Source of the DNA: Planctomicrobium sp.
Lineage (GTDB): Bacteria; Planctomycetota; Planctomycetia; Planctomycetales; Planctomycetaceae
Direction of reading: 5' to 3'
Assembly (NCBI GenBank): GCA_029259835.1
Contig: JAJDEL010000488.1
Location: forward strand, 1 to 11,146
Length of the DNA: 11,146 nt
Positions within the stretch are counted from its first letter, which is position 1, and every line of letters begins with the position of its first letter. A program made the translations under genes and the position numbers. The notes under the pieces were generated by a model. It saw only the letters and a program-made list of their open reading frames with translations, did no database searches and was not told where the DNA came from. This document shows, in pieces, positions 1 to 5,872 of this stretch.

Positions 1-2
1 GC

Positions 3-893
3 GACGCTCTGCACATCGCTGTCTCTGATGACGAAGGAAAAACCTGGCGAGGGTTTCGTGAGATTTATCTCGACCATCGACGCAATGAAAACCCCGCACA
101 ATCCGGCGACCGCGGTACAGCCTATCCACTCGGCGCTTACACGTCGGACGGCAAAATTGTGATGCTGGCCGGGCAAGGCTCCGGTGGCCGAAATCCGATC
201 CTTATTGACCCGAATTGGATCGTCCAGACAGAGGCTCAAACCGACTTCTCTGATGGCCTGAATCATTGGTCGGTCTACAAGCATCACGGACCAGCAAAAC
301 GCTGGTGGCGTGCCCGAGCGGTGGGGTGTGAACTGGTGCCCAACCCTAATGTCCCAGGTCAGCAGAGCCTACACATTCGCAAGCCTGACGTTCTTCCTGC
401 TGATGGGGCATGCTGGAATTTCCCCAACGGCTGGAAAGGATCACTCACTGCGCGCGTCATGATCCGGAAGGGTTATCATGGCGGAGTCATTTCTCTAAAC
501 GACCGTATGTTCGATCCTGTAAATGATCTTGGCGAGGAATTCGCGGTGTTCCGTGCAAAACTTGGATCCGATGGCATGATCGGCAACTCCGAGTTGATGC
601 CCGACACATGGAGCGACATCACATTCACCTGGGATCTGTCAACCCAAATTTGCCAGTTACAGGTGGACGGCAAGGATGCAGGAGAATTGATGATCCAAAA
701 CCAAACTCTTAACGGACTCAGTTACATCCGATTTCGCTCAAGCTCCAAGGATCTCGACACCGCCGGATTCCTTGTTGACAGTGTCAAAGTTTCCCTCACC
801 GACCCCTTCGCTCCCGCATGCAGTCAGCAAGATCAAAACACCCAGGAAAAACGATACATCGACAAGATGGTTCCACTCTGGAACAAACAATAG
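3..893 (+). CDS. BNR/Asp-box (sialidase-like) protein, 3' part
   Basis: The frame is open from the left edge to the TAG at 891-893, giving 296 visible residues, so the gene starts outside the window. A GTG at 159 is internal and not a credible start. Near the left edge (visible residues 8-15) SDDEGKTW is a clean Asp box (S-x-D-x-G-x-T-W), the signature turn of sialidase/BNR beta-propellers. It is followed by GRNPILIDPNWI-type sequence that I associate with planctomycete sialidase-family proteins. From about visible residue 80 onward the chain is rich in Trp, Tyr and alternating hydrophobics (around FSDGLNHWSVYKHHGPAKRW and FTWDLSTQICQLQVDG), which fits a C-terminal concanavalin/LamG-like beta-sandwich. 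The likely role is extracytoplasmic glycan hydrolysis or binding. The substrate cannot be told, because the catalytic Arg triad and Tyr/Glu would lie upstream of the window. No linked operon partner is visible; the next gene is an integrase remnant. Confidence 0.8.
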   Translation, partial: DALHIAVSDDEGKTWRGFREIYLDHRRNENPAQSGDRGTAYPLGAYTSDGKIVMLAGQGSGGRNPILIDPNWIVQTEAQTDFSDGLNHWSVYKHHGPAKRWWRARAVGCELVPNPNVPGQQSLHIRKPDVLPADGACWNFPNGWKGSLTARVMIRKGYHGGVISLNDRMFDPVNDLGEEFAVFRAKLGSDGMIGNSELMPDTWSDITFTWDLSTQICQLQVDGKDAGELMIQNQTLNGLSYIRFRSSSKDLDTAGFLVDSVKVSLTDPFAPACSQQDQNTQEKRYIDKMVPLWNKQ

Positions 894-1110
894 CTCGCGA
901 ACTCACAATCACAAATGATTCTAATTCAGAGCAAATGAAGTCCAATTTCTTCGTTGACCCCCTTCGACCCTTTTTTGCTTGCCTTGACTCCTTTTTGCTG
1001 CGAATTACCGCGAGGTAATGAGGGTTTGCAAAAAACCATTTCATCGCACCATTCTTCTCATCTATAGAGTTTTTTGCACGTTTTCCGAAACGGGCGAGTT
1101 CCTCAATAAA

Positions 1111-1155
1111 TTGATTCTGATTTTTTTAGTCCAGATTCAAATCCTGGTCGGGCTA
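1111..1155 (+). other. Degenerate tRNA 3'-end-like sequence (possible attachment-site remnant)
   Basis: Positions 1131-1147 read as a tRNA T-arm: CCAGA, TTCAAAT loop, CCTGG. Four of five stem pairs form; the universal 53-61 G-C pair is an A-C mismatch. A 7-nt acceptor-like stretch TCGGGCT and discriminator A follow (1148-1155), with no encoded CCA. Upstream, ATTCTGA (1114-1120) could be an anticodon loop, but its stem does not pair, and no matching 5' acceptor strand AGCCCGA was found. This is therefore not a functional tRNA. Its position about 110 nt before a tyrosine integrase start is the classic arrangement of an att site made from a tRNA 3' end. Confidence 0.25.
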
Positions 1156-1173
1156 ATTATTAAACTATTGCTG

Positions 1174-1190
1174 AAGCCTAACTTAGGCTT
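1174..1190. repeat. Perfect 7-bp hairpin
   Basis: AAGCCTA, loop ACT, TAGGCTT. No T-run follows on the plus strand, so it is not a canonical intrinsic terminator. It lies between the tRNA-like end and the integrase start. Confidence 0.45.
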
Positions 1191-1218
1191 ACCTGCCTCT
1201 TGGCAGCGCTGCTTCACG

Positions 1219-1243
1219 ACTACCCGGTACTACACTACCCGGT
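1219..1243. repeat. Two 10-nt direct repeats with 15-nt period upstream of the integrase
   Basis: ACTACCCGGT occurs at 1219-1228 and 1234-1243, separated by ACTAC, which is itself the start of the repeat. They sit 22-46 nt upstream of the integrase ATG. Tandem short repeats at this place can be arm-type integrase/excisionase sites or an operator; this is an inference from position only. Confidence 0.4.
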
Positions 1244-1264
1244 TTTTTTTAGAAGGCTGCACCA

Positions 1265-1660
1265 ATGGCAAAGAAACGAGTCCCCAAACCCGCTCATCAC
1301 AAACCTTCCGGACAAGCCCGCGTGAGGATCAATGGGAAGGACATCTACCTTGGCGTCTGTGGCTCAGTGGAACCCCACCAACGCTATTCTGAATTGCTTG
1401 GTGAATGGAGCCGGTCGAACAGTCGTCCAGTCAAGGATGTGAAGGTCCGTGAACTGACGAAGCTCTACATCGAACACTGCAAAGTCTACTACAGCAAGAA
1501 TGGTGAAGTGACTGGCGAGGTCGCCAATATCAGGTCAGCCATTCGGTTTCTAAACCAGAAGTACCGTGACATCTTGGTAAAGGAGGTCGACACGTTGAAG
1601 CTGGAGGCCGTCCGCAAACACATGATTGCAGCCGAATTACGCGCACACACGCCAGATTGA
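1265..1660 (+). pseudogene. Tyrosine recombinase/integrase, N-terminal fragment
   Basis: The 131-residue product starts at ATG 1265 behind AGAAGG (1251-1256). The head MAKKRVPKPAHHKPSGQARV, then an NGKDIYLG-type short beta hairpin (residues 22-29), resembles the N-terminal end of planctomycete site-specific integrases. Residues 57-125 form the helical core-binding region (KVRELTKLYIEHCKVYYSKN, then IRSAIRFLNQKYRDILVKEV). The frame ends at TGA 1658-1660 just where the catalytic domain should begin, so the whole R-H-R-Y catalytic domain is missing; such enzymes are usually 350-420 residues. Reading the other two frames past 1660 gives no recognisable continuation, so this is a deletion rather than a simple frameshift. 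The 64-nt repeat copy starts about 60 nt downstream, which suggests that the truncation and the repeat belong to one rearrangement. It cannot be catalytic; an accidental DNA-binding peptide is the only residual possibility. Confidence 0.75.
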
Positions 1661-1721
1661 ATAGGCAGAGATGGCAAACAAGCTATCGACAGATCCCGTA
1701 CTTTTCGTACTTTGGAAAAAC

Positions 1722-1785
1722 TTCAAGCAGCTCGTCGCCAGTAGTGTTTCAGCATTCCACTGACTCGAGTTGAACAAGCAACGTC
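1722..1785 (-). repeat. 64-nt dispersed repeat, copy 1 (encodes a conserved protein tail on the minus strand)
   Basis: About 80% identical (51/64) to 5451-5514 in the same orientation, including the identical 20-mer CGTCGCCAGTAGTGTTTCAG (1733-1752). On the minus strand it reads D-VACSTRVSGMLKHYWRRAA then TGA (1723-1725). Upstream this frame is open to 1845 and is the same frame as dctM, whose TAA is at 1846-1848. So 40 sense codons follow the dctM stop in phase. The family is not recognised. Confidence 0.7.
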
Positions 1786-1845
1786 CTTCAGCTTGATGGT
1801 CTGGGAAAGTTGCCCTGGTGCTCCGACGGTAGAGATCGTGTCCGT

Positions 1846-3123
1846 TTACTTTGACATCAAACTTGGTAACCACAAGCTAAACGCTGGAATAAACGTAATT
1901 AACAGTAACGTGATCAACAGAGGAATTAGAAAAGGAACTGTACCGCGAATCACCTGCTGAACCGAGCTGCCCGTGACGGAACTCAGCACGTACAACACCA
2001 GTCCCACTGGTGGAGTCAGCAGGCCAAGGACCAGATTCAAGATCATCACGATGCCCAGTTGCAAAGGGTCGATGCCGAACTCCAAGGCGGCTGGTAATAA
2101 CACCGGAACTGTGATCAACAGCCCCGCCACCGGTTCAAGAAGCATACCCGTCACCAGCAAGGCAATGTTGATCAACAGCAGAAACACATACGGGTTATCG
2201 GTCAGCCGCAGCATCGCTTCCGTCACTGCTTGAGGCCCCTGTTCTCTCGCAATCACCCAGCCGAATAGTCCAGCCGCCGCCACGATGAACATGATCGATC
2301 CGGTTGTCGAGGCGGTCTTCACCAGCACGCCGTGAAACTCCCGGAACGACAGTGACCGGTAACAGAGACTTAGAAACAACACCCACATGACAGCCGCAGC
2401 AGCGGCTTCTGTCGGAGTAAACACACCTCCTAAAATGCCGCCCAGAATAATGACGGGCGTAAACAGCACAGGAAGCGCAGCACCAACGGCTGTCTTGAGT
2501 GGGATTTTTGGTGCAGTGGCTTCTTCGCGCAACGGGTTGCGGCGGGCATCCACGAACACAAAGACGCACAGAATTGAGGTGAGCACCAAAGCTGGCAGAA
2601 CACCGGCAAGGAACAGCGCCCCGACCGAGACTCCCGCTGAAACGGCATACACGATTGCGGGAATACTGGGCGGCATAATCGGACCGATCAAAGAAGATGC
2701 TCCCGTTAGTCCCAGAGCAAAACGTTCGTCGTAGCCACGTTTCTTCATCGCTGGTACCAGCACAGAACCCAATCCCGCCGCGTCAGCAATCGCCGCTCCG
2801 CTCATCCATGAAAACATCAGGCTGCTGAAGACATTGACATACCCCAGACTGCCGGGAATTTTTCCGAGCAAACTGAGCAGCATACGAAACAGCCGATCTG
2901 CCAGTCCACCGGCATTGCTCAGGTAACCGGTCATCACGAACAACGGCACCGCCAGCAGCGGGAATGAATTGACTGTCGCCATGGAGCGCTGCAAAGCGAC
3001 TCCCAATGTGATGTCCGGAGACCACGCGACATACACCAGGCACGGCAGCAGCATACTAATTGCGACCGGGACTCGAATAAATAGCAGCACAAGCATGGCA
3101 ATAATTAACACCGCCAGAATCAT
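1846..3123 (-). CDS. dctM: TRAP transporter large permease subunit, DctM/SiaM type
   Basis: This 425-residue, strongly hydrophobic protein fits the 12-helix large membrane subunit that carries the solute and couples it to a Na+ or H+ gradient in the inner membrane. Family motifs seen are PLLAVPLFVMTGYLSNAGGL (55-74), SGAAIADAAGLGSVLVPAMK (108-127) and IGPIMPPSIPAIVYA (146-160), the conserved loop and GPI(I/M)PPS re-entrant signature. A GTPTEAAA-like segment appears as VFTPTEAAAAAVMW about 235-250. The length is normal for the family and no interruption is seen. The start ATG (3121-3123) overlaps the dctQ stop as ATGA, so translation is probably coupled. It is the last gene of the dctP-dctQ-dctM operon. 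The stop at 1846-1848 is followed in the same frame by the repeat-encoded tail described at 1722-1785. Confidence 0.95.
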   Translation of the reverse strand: MILAVLIIAMLVLLFIRVPVAISMLLPCLVYVAWSPDITLGVALQRSMATVNSFPLLAVPLFVMTGYLSNAGGLADRLFRMLLSLLGKIPGSLGYVNVFSSLMFSWMSGAAIADAAGLGSVLVPAMKKRGYDERFALGLTGASSLIGPIMPPSIPAIVYAVSAGVSVGALFLAGVLPALVLTSILCVFVFVDARRNPLREEATAPKIPLKTAVGAALPVLFTPVIILGGILGGVFTPTEAAAAAVMWVLFLSLCYRSLSFREFHGVLVKTASTTGSIMFIVAAAGLFGWVIAREQGPQAVTEAMLRLTDNPYVFLLLINIALLVTGMLLEPVAGLLITVPVLLPAALEFGIDPLQLGIVMILNLVLGLLTPPVGLVLYVLSSVTGSSVQQVIRGTVPFLIPLLITLLLITFIPAFSLWLPSLMSK

Positions 3124-3701
3124 TCGCTCTGCTCCATTTCCAGATGTAACGCTTCATCTTCAACAATGCCTTCACGCACGGTTGGTCGCCCTGTACTCAA
3201 TACCTGGAGCAGGTTGACGACAGAGTGAATTGCCATCAGCAACAATCCCACTTCGACCGCGCCATACCACCAGCTCATGGGAATGCCCAGCGAAGGTGAT
3301 CCCACTCTGCCCACATACCACACAAAGCGGATCCCACCAAATAATAATAGTAGGCACGTTCCTGCCACGATTCCGTGACTTAGACATTCCAGCCGCGTTT
3401 GTCCGCGAATGCTCAACCTTGGTGACAATACGTCGACAGTAATGTGTCGGCCTTCTGCCATTACAAAAGCTGCCGCCATGAAGGTCATCCAGATCAAAGC
3501 CAGGCGAGCCACCTCTTCACTCCACGTAAACGGAGCCCCGAAGAAATAGCGGGCGAAGACCTGAGCACCCATCGTGGCCAAAATTATAAATAGAAACAGG
3601 GCCGCCAGAGTTTGTTCTCCAAGGCTCATCCAGCGGACAAAACGCGAATACGGCAATGCGCTTACCGGATCCGTAGAATTTGAATCGTTGTCTGCGGTCA
3701 T
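3120..3701 (-). CDS. dctQ: TRAP transporter small permease subunit, DctQ type
   Basis: 193 residues with four predicted membrane helices (about 30-50, 62-82, 108-131, 145-167), the topology of the small TRAP subunit that forms a complex with DctM. The family core is clear: QVFARYFFGAPFTWSEEVAR (47-66), WMTFMAAAFVMAEGRHITVD (71-90) and GIPMSWWY (139-146). Both cytoplasmic ends are charged; the C-terminal tail is acidic. The start ATG is at 3699-3701, 2 nt after the dctP stop (3704-3706), and the stop overlaps the dctM start, so all three genes form one transcript. The exact substrate cannot be read from this subunit. Confidence 0.93.
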   Translation of the reverse strand: MTADNDSNSTDPVSALPYSRFVRWMSLGEQTLAALFLFIILATMGAQVFARYFFGAPFTWSEEVARLALIWMTFMAAAFVMAEGRHITVDVLSPRLSIRGQTRLECLSHGIVAGTCLLLLFGGIRFVWYVGRVGSPSLGIPMSWWYGAVEVGLLLMAIHSVVNLLQVLSTGRPTVREGIVEDEALHLEMEQSE

Positions 3702-3703
3702 GG

Positions 3704-4720
3704 CTATTGACTTCCCACAGGCTCGGAGGTGATTTGATTGTACAACTCGCTAAACGCGAAACCGCTTGAGAAGTGTTTTCTCGCCCGCTTTCGAAACGCG
3801 TCGACATCCACATCCTCGACAATCTGCATCGTTCCGTCTTTTCGCCATTCTTCAATGAGCCTCTGTTCGTCCTCGACGACGCCGCGGTAAACCTCTTCTC
3901 CCAACTCCCGCACCACCTTCTGCAAAGTGGCCTGCTGCTCGGCGTCCAGTCGTTGCCACGCGCGTTCGTTCATCAGGATTTGTATCGAAGACTGAATGTG
4001 ACCGGAAAGATTCAAGCATTTCTGCACTTCGTGAAACCCCTTTGCTTTGATCACGGGTACAGGGTTTTCCTGGCCATCCGCGATTCCCTGCTGAAGCGCC
4101 AAATAGACTTCGGCGAAGGAGATCGGCATTGGGCTGGCCCCCAAGGCTTTTCCGGATTCCTGCCACACACTCGCTGCAGGCATACGCAGGCGAAAGCCGT
4201 CCAAGTCGTCCGGATGGCGGATTGGAATGTTCGAGGTGATGTGCCGAGCCCCATACGCCCACGTGTCCAAGACACGCACGCCGTAACGCTGGCGGAGTTC
4301 GTCCCAATGCGGCGCCATTTCTTCGCCGCGCGCCACCTCCAACATGTGATCAAGATCCCGGGATGAAAACGCGGTATCCAAGACTCCCAGCGGAGGATGC
4401 CACATCGCCAGAAACGAGGGACCGGAGATCGCCAAGTCCAGTTCTCCCGCTACCAATTGTTCCAATAATTCGGTTTCGCTCCCGAGTTGAGCCGCCGGAT
4501 AGACAGTCAGATCCAGATCGCTGGTGGCCTGCTGCAGTCGTTCAGCCAGATGAGCCGTCCCGTAAGCATGCGTAGGCGCACTGACTTCATACACATGAGC
4601 CATCTTCAGTCGTTGTGGTTTGTCAGCGGCATCATCAGACTGGCAACCGCAAAACGCGATCACAAAAAACGTCAACGCCTGACAATACCACGACAGAGCC
4701 GGTGAGCATTTTCGATTCAT
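3704..4720 (-). CDS. dctP: TRAP transporter solute-binding lipoprotein, DctP type
   Basis: 338 residues. The N-terminus has a basic start, a hydrophobic stretch (9-23) and a cysteine-rich end (FCGCQSDD). Cys26 is the best lipobox candidate, so the protein is probably an outer-leaflet-anchored lipoprotein rather than free periplasmic. Mature-protein motifs of the DctP family follow: FGSETELLEQLVAGELDLAI-like region (80-98), DTWAYGARHITSNIPIRHPDDLDGFRLRMP (152-181) and EVYLALQQGIADGQENPV (204-221). Arg179 in FRLRMP is the position that clamps the substrate carboxylate in characterised members, so the ligand is probably an organic acid. The dicarboxylate, sialate or aldonate class cannot be separated by eye. 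It is the first gene of the operon. Palindromes at 4805-4846 lie about 85-125 nt before the ATG and may be its operator. Confidence 0.93.
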   Translation of the reverse strand: MNRKCSPALSWYCQALTFFVIAFCGCQSDDAADKPQRLKMAHVYEVSAPTHAYGTAHLAERLQQATSDLDLTVYPAAQLGSETELLEQLVAGELDLAISGPSFLAMWHPPLGVLDTAFSSRDLDHMLEVARGEEMAPHWDELRQRYGVRVLDTWAYGARHITSNIPIRHPDDLDGFRLRMPAASVWQESGKALGASPMPISFAEVYLALQQGIADGQENPVPVIKAKGFHEVQKCLNLSGHIQSSIQILMNERAWQRLDAEQQATLQKVVRELGEEVYRGVVEDEQRLIEEWRKDGTMQIVEDVDVDAFRKRARKHFSSGFAFSELYNQITSEPVGSQ

Positions 4721-4804
4721 TCACATTGTTCCGGCAGTGTTTGGAGCGAGGTTCAGCATGGAGCTTACCGAGTGATCGTTCGCTGAGCAATCAAGTTAAT
4801 GTTT

Positions 4805-4829
4805 GGTGAAAGGTTCGAACCATTTCACC
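4805..4829. promoter_or_regulatory. 25-nt interrupted palindrome upstream of the TRAP operon (candidate operator)
   Basis: GGTGAAA-GGTTC / GAACC-A-TTTCACC: 12 paired bases per arm with a single bulged A at 4822 and no loop. It ends 85 nt upstream of the dctP ATG. A centre-symmetric site of this size fits a dimeric repressor of the LacI or GntR kind; no such regulator gene is in the window, so the regulator is unknown. Confidence 0.45.
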
Positions 4830-4830
4830 T

Positions 4831-4846
4831 GTGATCCAGCGATCAC
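4831..4846. promoter_or_regulatory. Second palindrome upstream of the TRAP operon
   Basis: GTGATC, spacer CAGC, GATCAC: 6-bp perfect arms, starting 2 nt after the larger palindrome. Two symmetric sites side by side before a transporter operon suggest a regulatory region; the sequence alone does not tell which protein binds. Confidence 0.35.
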
Positions 4847-4948
4847 GCATGTGGTAATGAGGGGATGGGAGTCAGGTTACTTTATTGAATCCAGAGAGGG
4901 AGGAAATCTGAAAAAGAGTTTTGCAGCCGCTTCTTCCTCAGTTCACTT

Positions 4949-5031
4949 CAATCGTCATCCTTGCCCTGCTTGAGATTCCTTTGAAAAAAATCAGGCAAAG
5001 CAAGGGAAGAGAAAATTGAGGACGACAATTG
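4949..5031. repeat. Nested imperfect inverted repeats 3' of the DUF1501 remnant
   Basis: The inner arms 4959-4973 and 4991-5005 pair through CCTTGC/GCAAGG, GC/GC and GA/TC with a few mismatches around an A-rich loop. The outer arms CAATCGTCATCC (4949-4960) and GGACGACAATTG (5020-5031) pair 10/12. There is no clean T-run at either end. It lies directly after the stop (5047-5049) of the DUF1501 remnant on the minus strand and could be its former transcript end. It could also be the end of a mobile element. Confidence 0.4.
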
Positions 5032-5046
5032 TGAGTTTGCACGTCA

Positions 5047-5241
5047 TTAAGAGACAATTTCCTGGATGACATTTCCAGCAACTTCTGTCAGTCGGAAATC
5101 GCGACCATTATGTCTGTAGGTCAGGTTCTCTGCGTTCATTCCCATCAAATGTAGGATCGTTGCGTGAAGATCATTCACACTCACACGATCTTCGATAGCT
5201 TTGTGGCCGACTTCATCCGTTGCACCAAAAGAAGTTCCCCC
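5047..5241 (-). pseudogene. DUF1501 family protein, C-terminal remnant
   Basis: On the minus strand, positions 5241 to 5047 translate to 64 residues plus TAA with no start codon near the upstream end. The motifs are [20 protein letters not shown], then [10 protein letters not shown], then [20 protein letters not shown]. This is the very conserved tail of the DUF1501 family (PF07394), secreted sulfatase-like proteins that are abundant in planctomycetes and usually paired with DUF1549/DUF1553 cytochrome-type proteins. Intact members are about 400-500 residues, so some 85% of the gene is missing. Upstream homology ends abruptly at a TAA (plus-strand 5242-5244), and 5245-5450 shows no further DUF1501 sequence. 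No DUF1553 partner remains. The good preservation of the tail suggests a fairly recent loss. The fragment has no likely function. Confidence 0.8.
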
Positions 5242-5450
5242 TTATTTATTACCCCGCGGGATACAAAGACCTTAAACACCTCAGAGCAGGAGAATCTCAG
5301 GTCGAAACTCACAGGGAAGATTGAAACGTTGAACTTTGGAATTGTTGGTTTTCAGATGTCAACACTGTAGGAGAGTTTTCCCGAGTCACGAATTTTCTCC
5401 ATGCGGAACACGATCCCCGTTGACTATCAATTATTCAAGTAAAAAGTAGA

Positions 5451-5514
5451 TTCAGGCTGCCCGTCGCCAGTAGTGTTTCAGGAGTCCACCAAGCCTTGTC
5501 GAACAAGCAACATC
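5451..5514 (-). repeat. 64-nt dispersed repeat, copy 2
   Basis: Direct-orientation partner of 1722-1785. The minus strand reads D-VACSTRLGGLLKHYWRRAA then TGA (5452-5454), preceded immediately by an in-frame TAA (5515-5517), so here the tail is cut off from any larger ORF. Compared with copy 1, 10 of 21 codons differ, 7 of them synonymously. This is the pattern of a sequence once selected as protein. Confidence 0.7.
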
Positions 5515-5872
5515 TTAGACCACCAATACAGGTGGCCCCACTGGCAAAAGTTGATCGAATCCTGCGCTCTAACATTTCAGACTGTAGAGCGCTCTCAGCC
5601 TTGCAAAGCTGTTCACCAATTACTGAAAAGTTCGAGTTGTTGCATTAGAGCACAAAAAGAGGGTTCGCCTTACGGTCCGACACGGGGAGCCACTTAAGAC
5701 ACGTTACGAATAACTGAATCAAACGCTTGCCGCTCTCAAAAAAAAGTCTGTTGAGGAAGAAGGTTCATCAAATGTCCAGTTGATGAGAATAATTACTGGA
5801 GCAATTGTGACATCGAGACATCTCGGTGGATCGTCGTTTTCAACATATTGATCAATCAGGACCAACACCACC
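5512..5872. other. Intergenic region with hairpins, no recognisable gene
   Basis: Short open frames here show no family features. A perfect 8-bp hairpin with a 13-nt loop lies at 5564-5592 (GCGCTCTA / TAGAGCGC). A second hairpin lies at 5765-5786, close to the end of the kinase-fusion gene. The segment joins repeat copy 2 to the end of that gene and looks like decayed DNA. Confidence 0.4.
5738..5786 (-). terminator. Weak terminator candidate for the NMP-kinase fusion gene
   Basis: A perfect TCATCAA / TTGATGA hairpin (arms 5765-5771 and 5780-5786, 8-nt loop) is followed on the minus strand, after about 19 nt, by eight T's (plus-strand A's at 5738-5745). The T-run is too far from the AT-rich stem for a textbook intrinsic terminator, so this is only a candidate. 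It lies about 90 nt after the gene's stop codon. Confidence 0.25.

Larger units (their letters stand above)
894..1264. other. AT-rich intergenic stretch before integrase remnant
   Basis: No convincing coding sequence is present. The stretch holds T-rich tracts around 971-996 and 1121-1127 and a short hairpin with ATTACC/GGTAAT arms and a GCGA loop at 1004-1019. It also holds a tRNA-like 3' end (1131-1155), a perfect 7-bp hairpin (1174-1190) and a pair of 10-nt direct repeats (1219-1243). The purine-rich AGAAGG at 1251-1256 lies 8 nt before the integrase ATG and is a plausible ribosome binding site. Together with the integrase head this looks like an old integration boundary. Confidence 0.5.

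Noticed and set aside
1661..1720. Frameshifted continuation of the integrase.
   Set aside because: Neither alternative frame gives integrase-like sequence or any catalytic Arg/His/Tyr box before the repeat.
1637..1873. 78-codon minus-strand frame overlapping the end of dctM.
   Set aside because: It is in a different frame from the conserved repeat-encoded tail and shows no family features.
2195..2734. Long antisense frames inside dctM.
   Set aside because: They are shadows of a GC-rich membrane protein gene with biased codons; they carry no motifs.
3..4720. Idea that the sialidase-like gene and the TRAP operon form a sialic-acid release and uptake system.
   Set aside because: They are on opposite strands, separated by an integrase remnant, and no sialate catabolic genes are present; the binding protein's ligand cannot be read by eye.
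4807..4830. GGTTCGAACC resembles a tRNA T-loop.
   Set aside because: It is the centre of a palindrome; no acceptor, D-arm or anticodon arm can be built around it.
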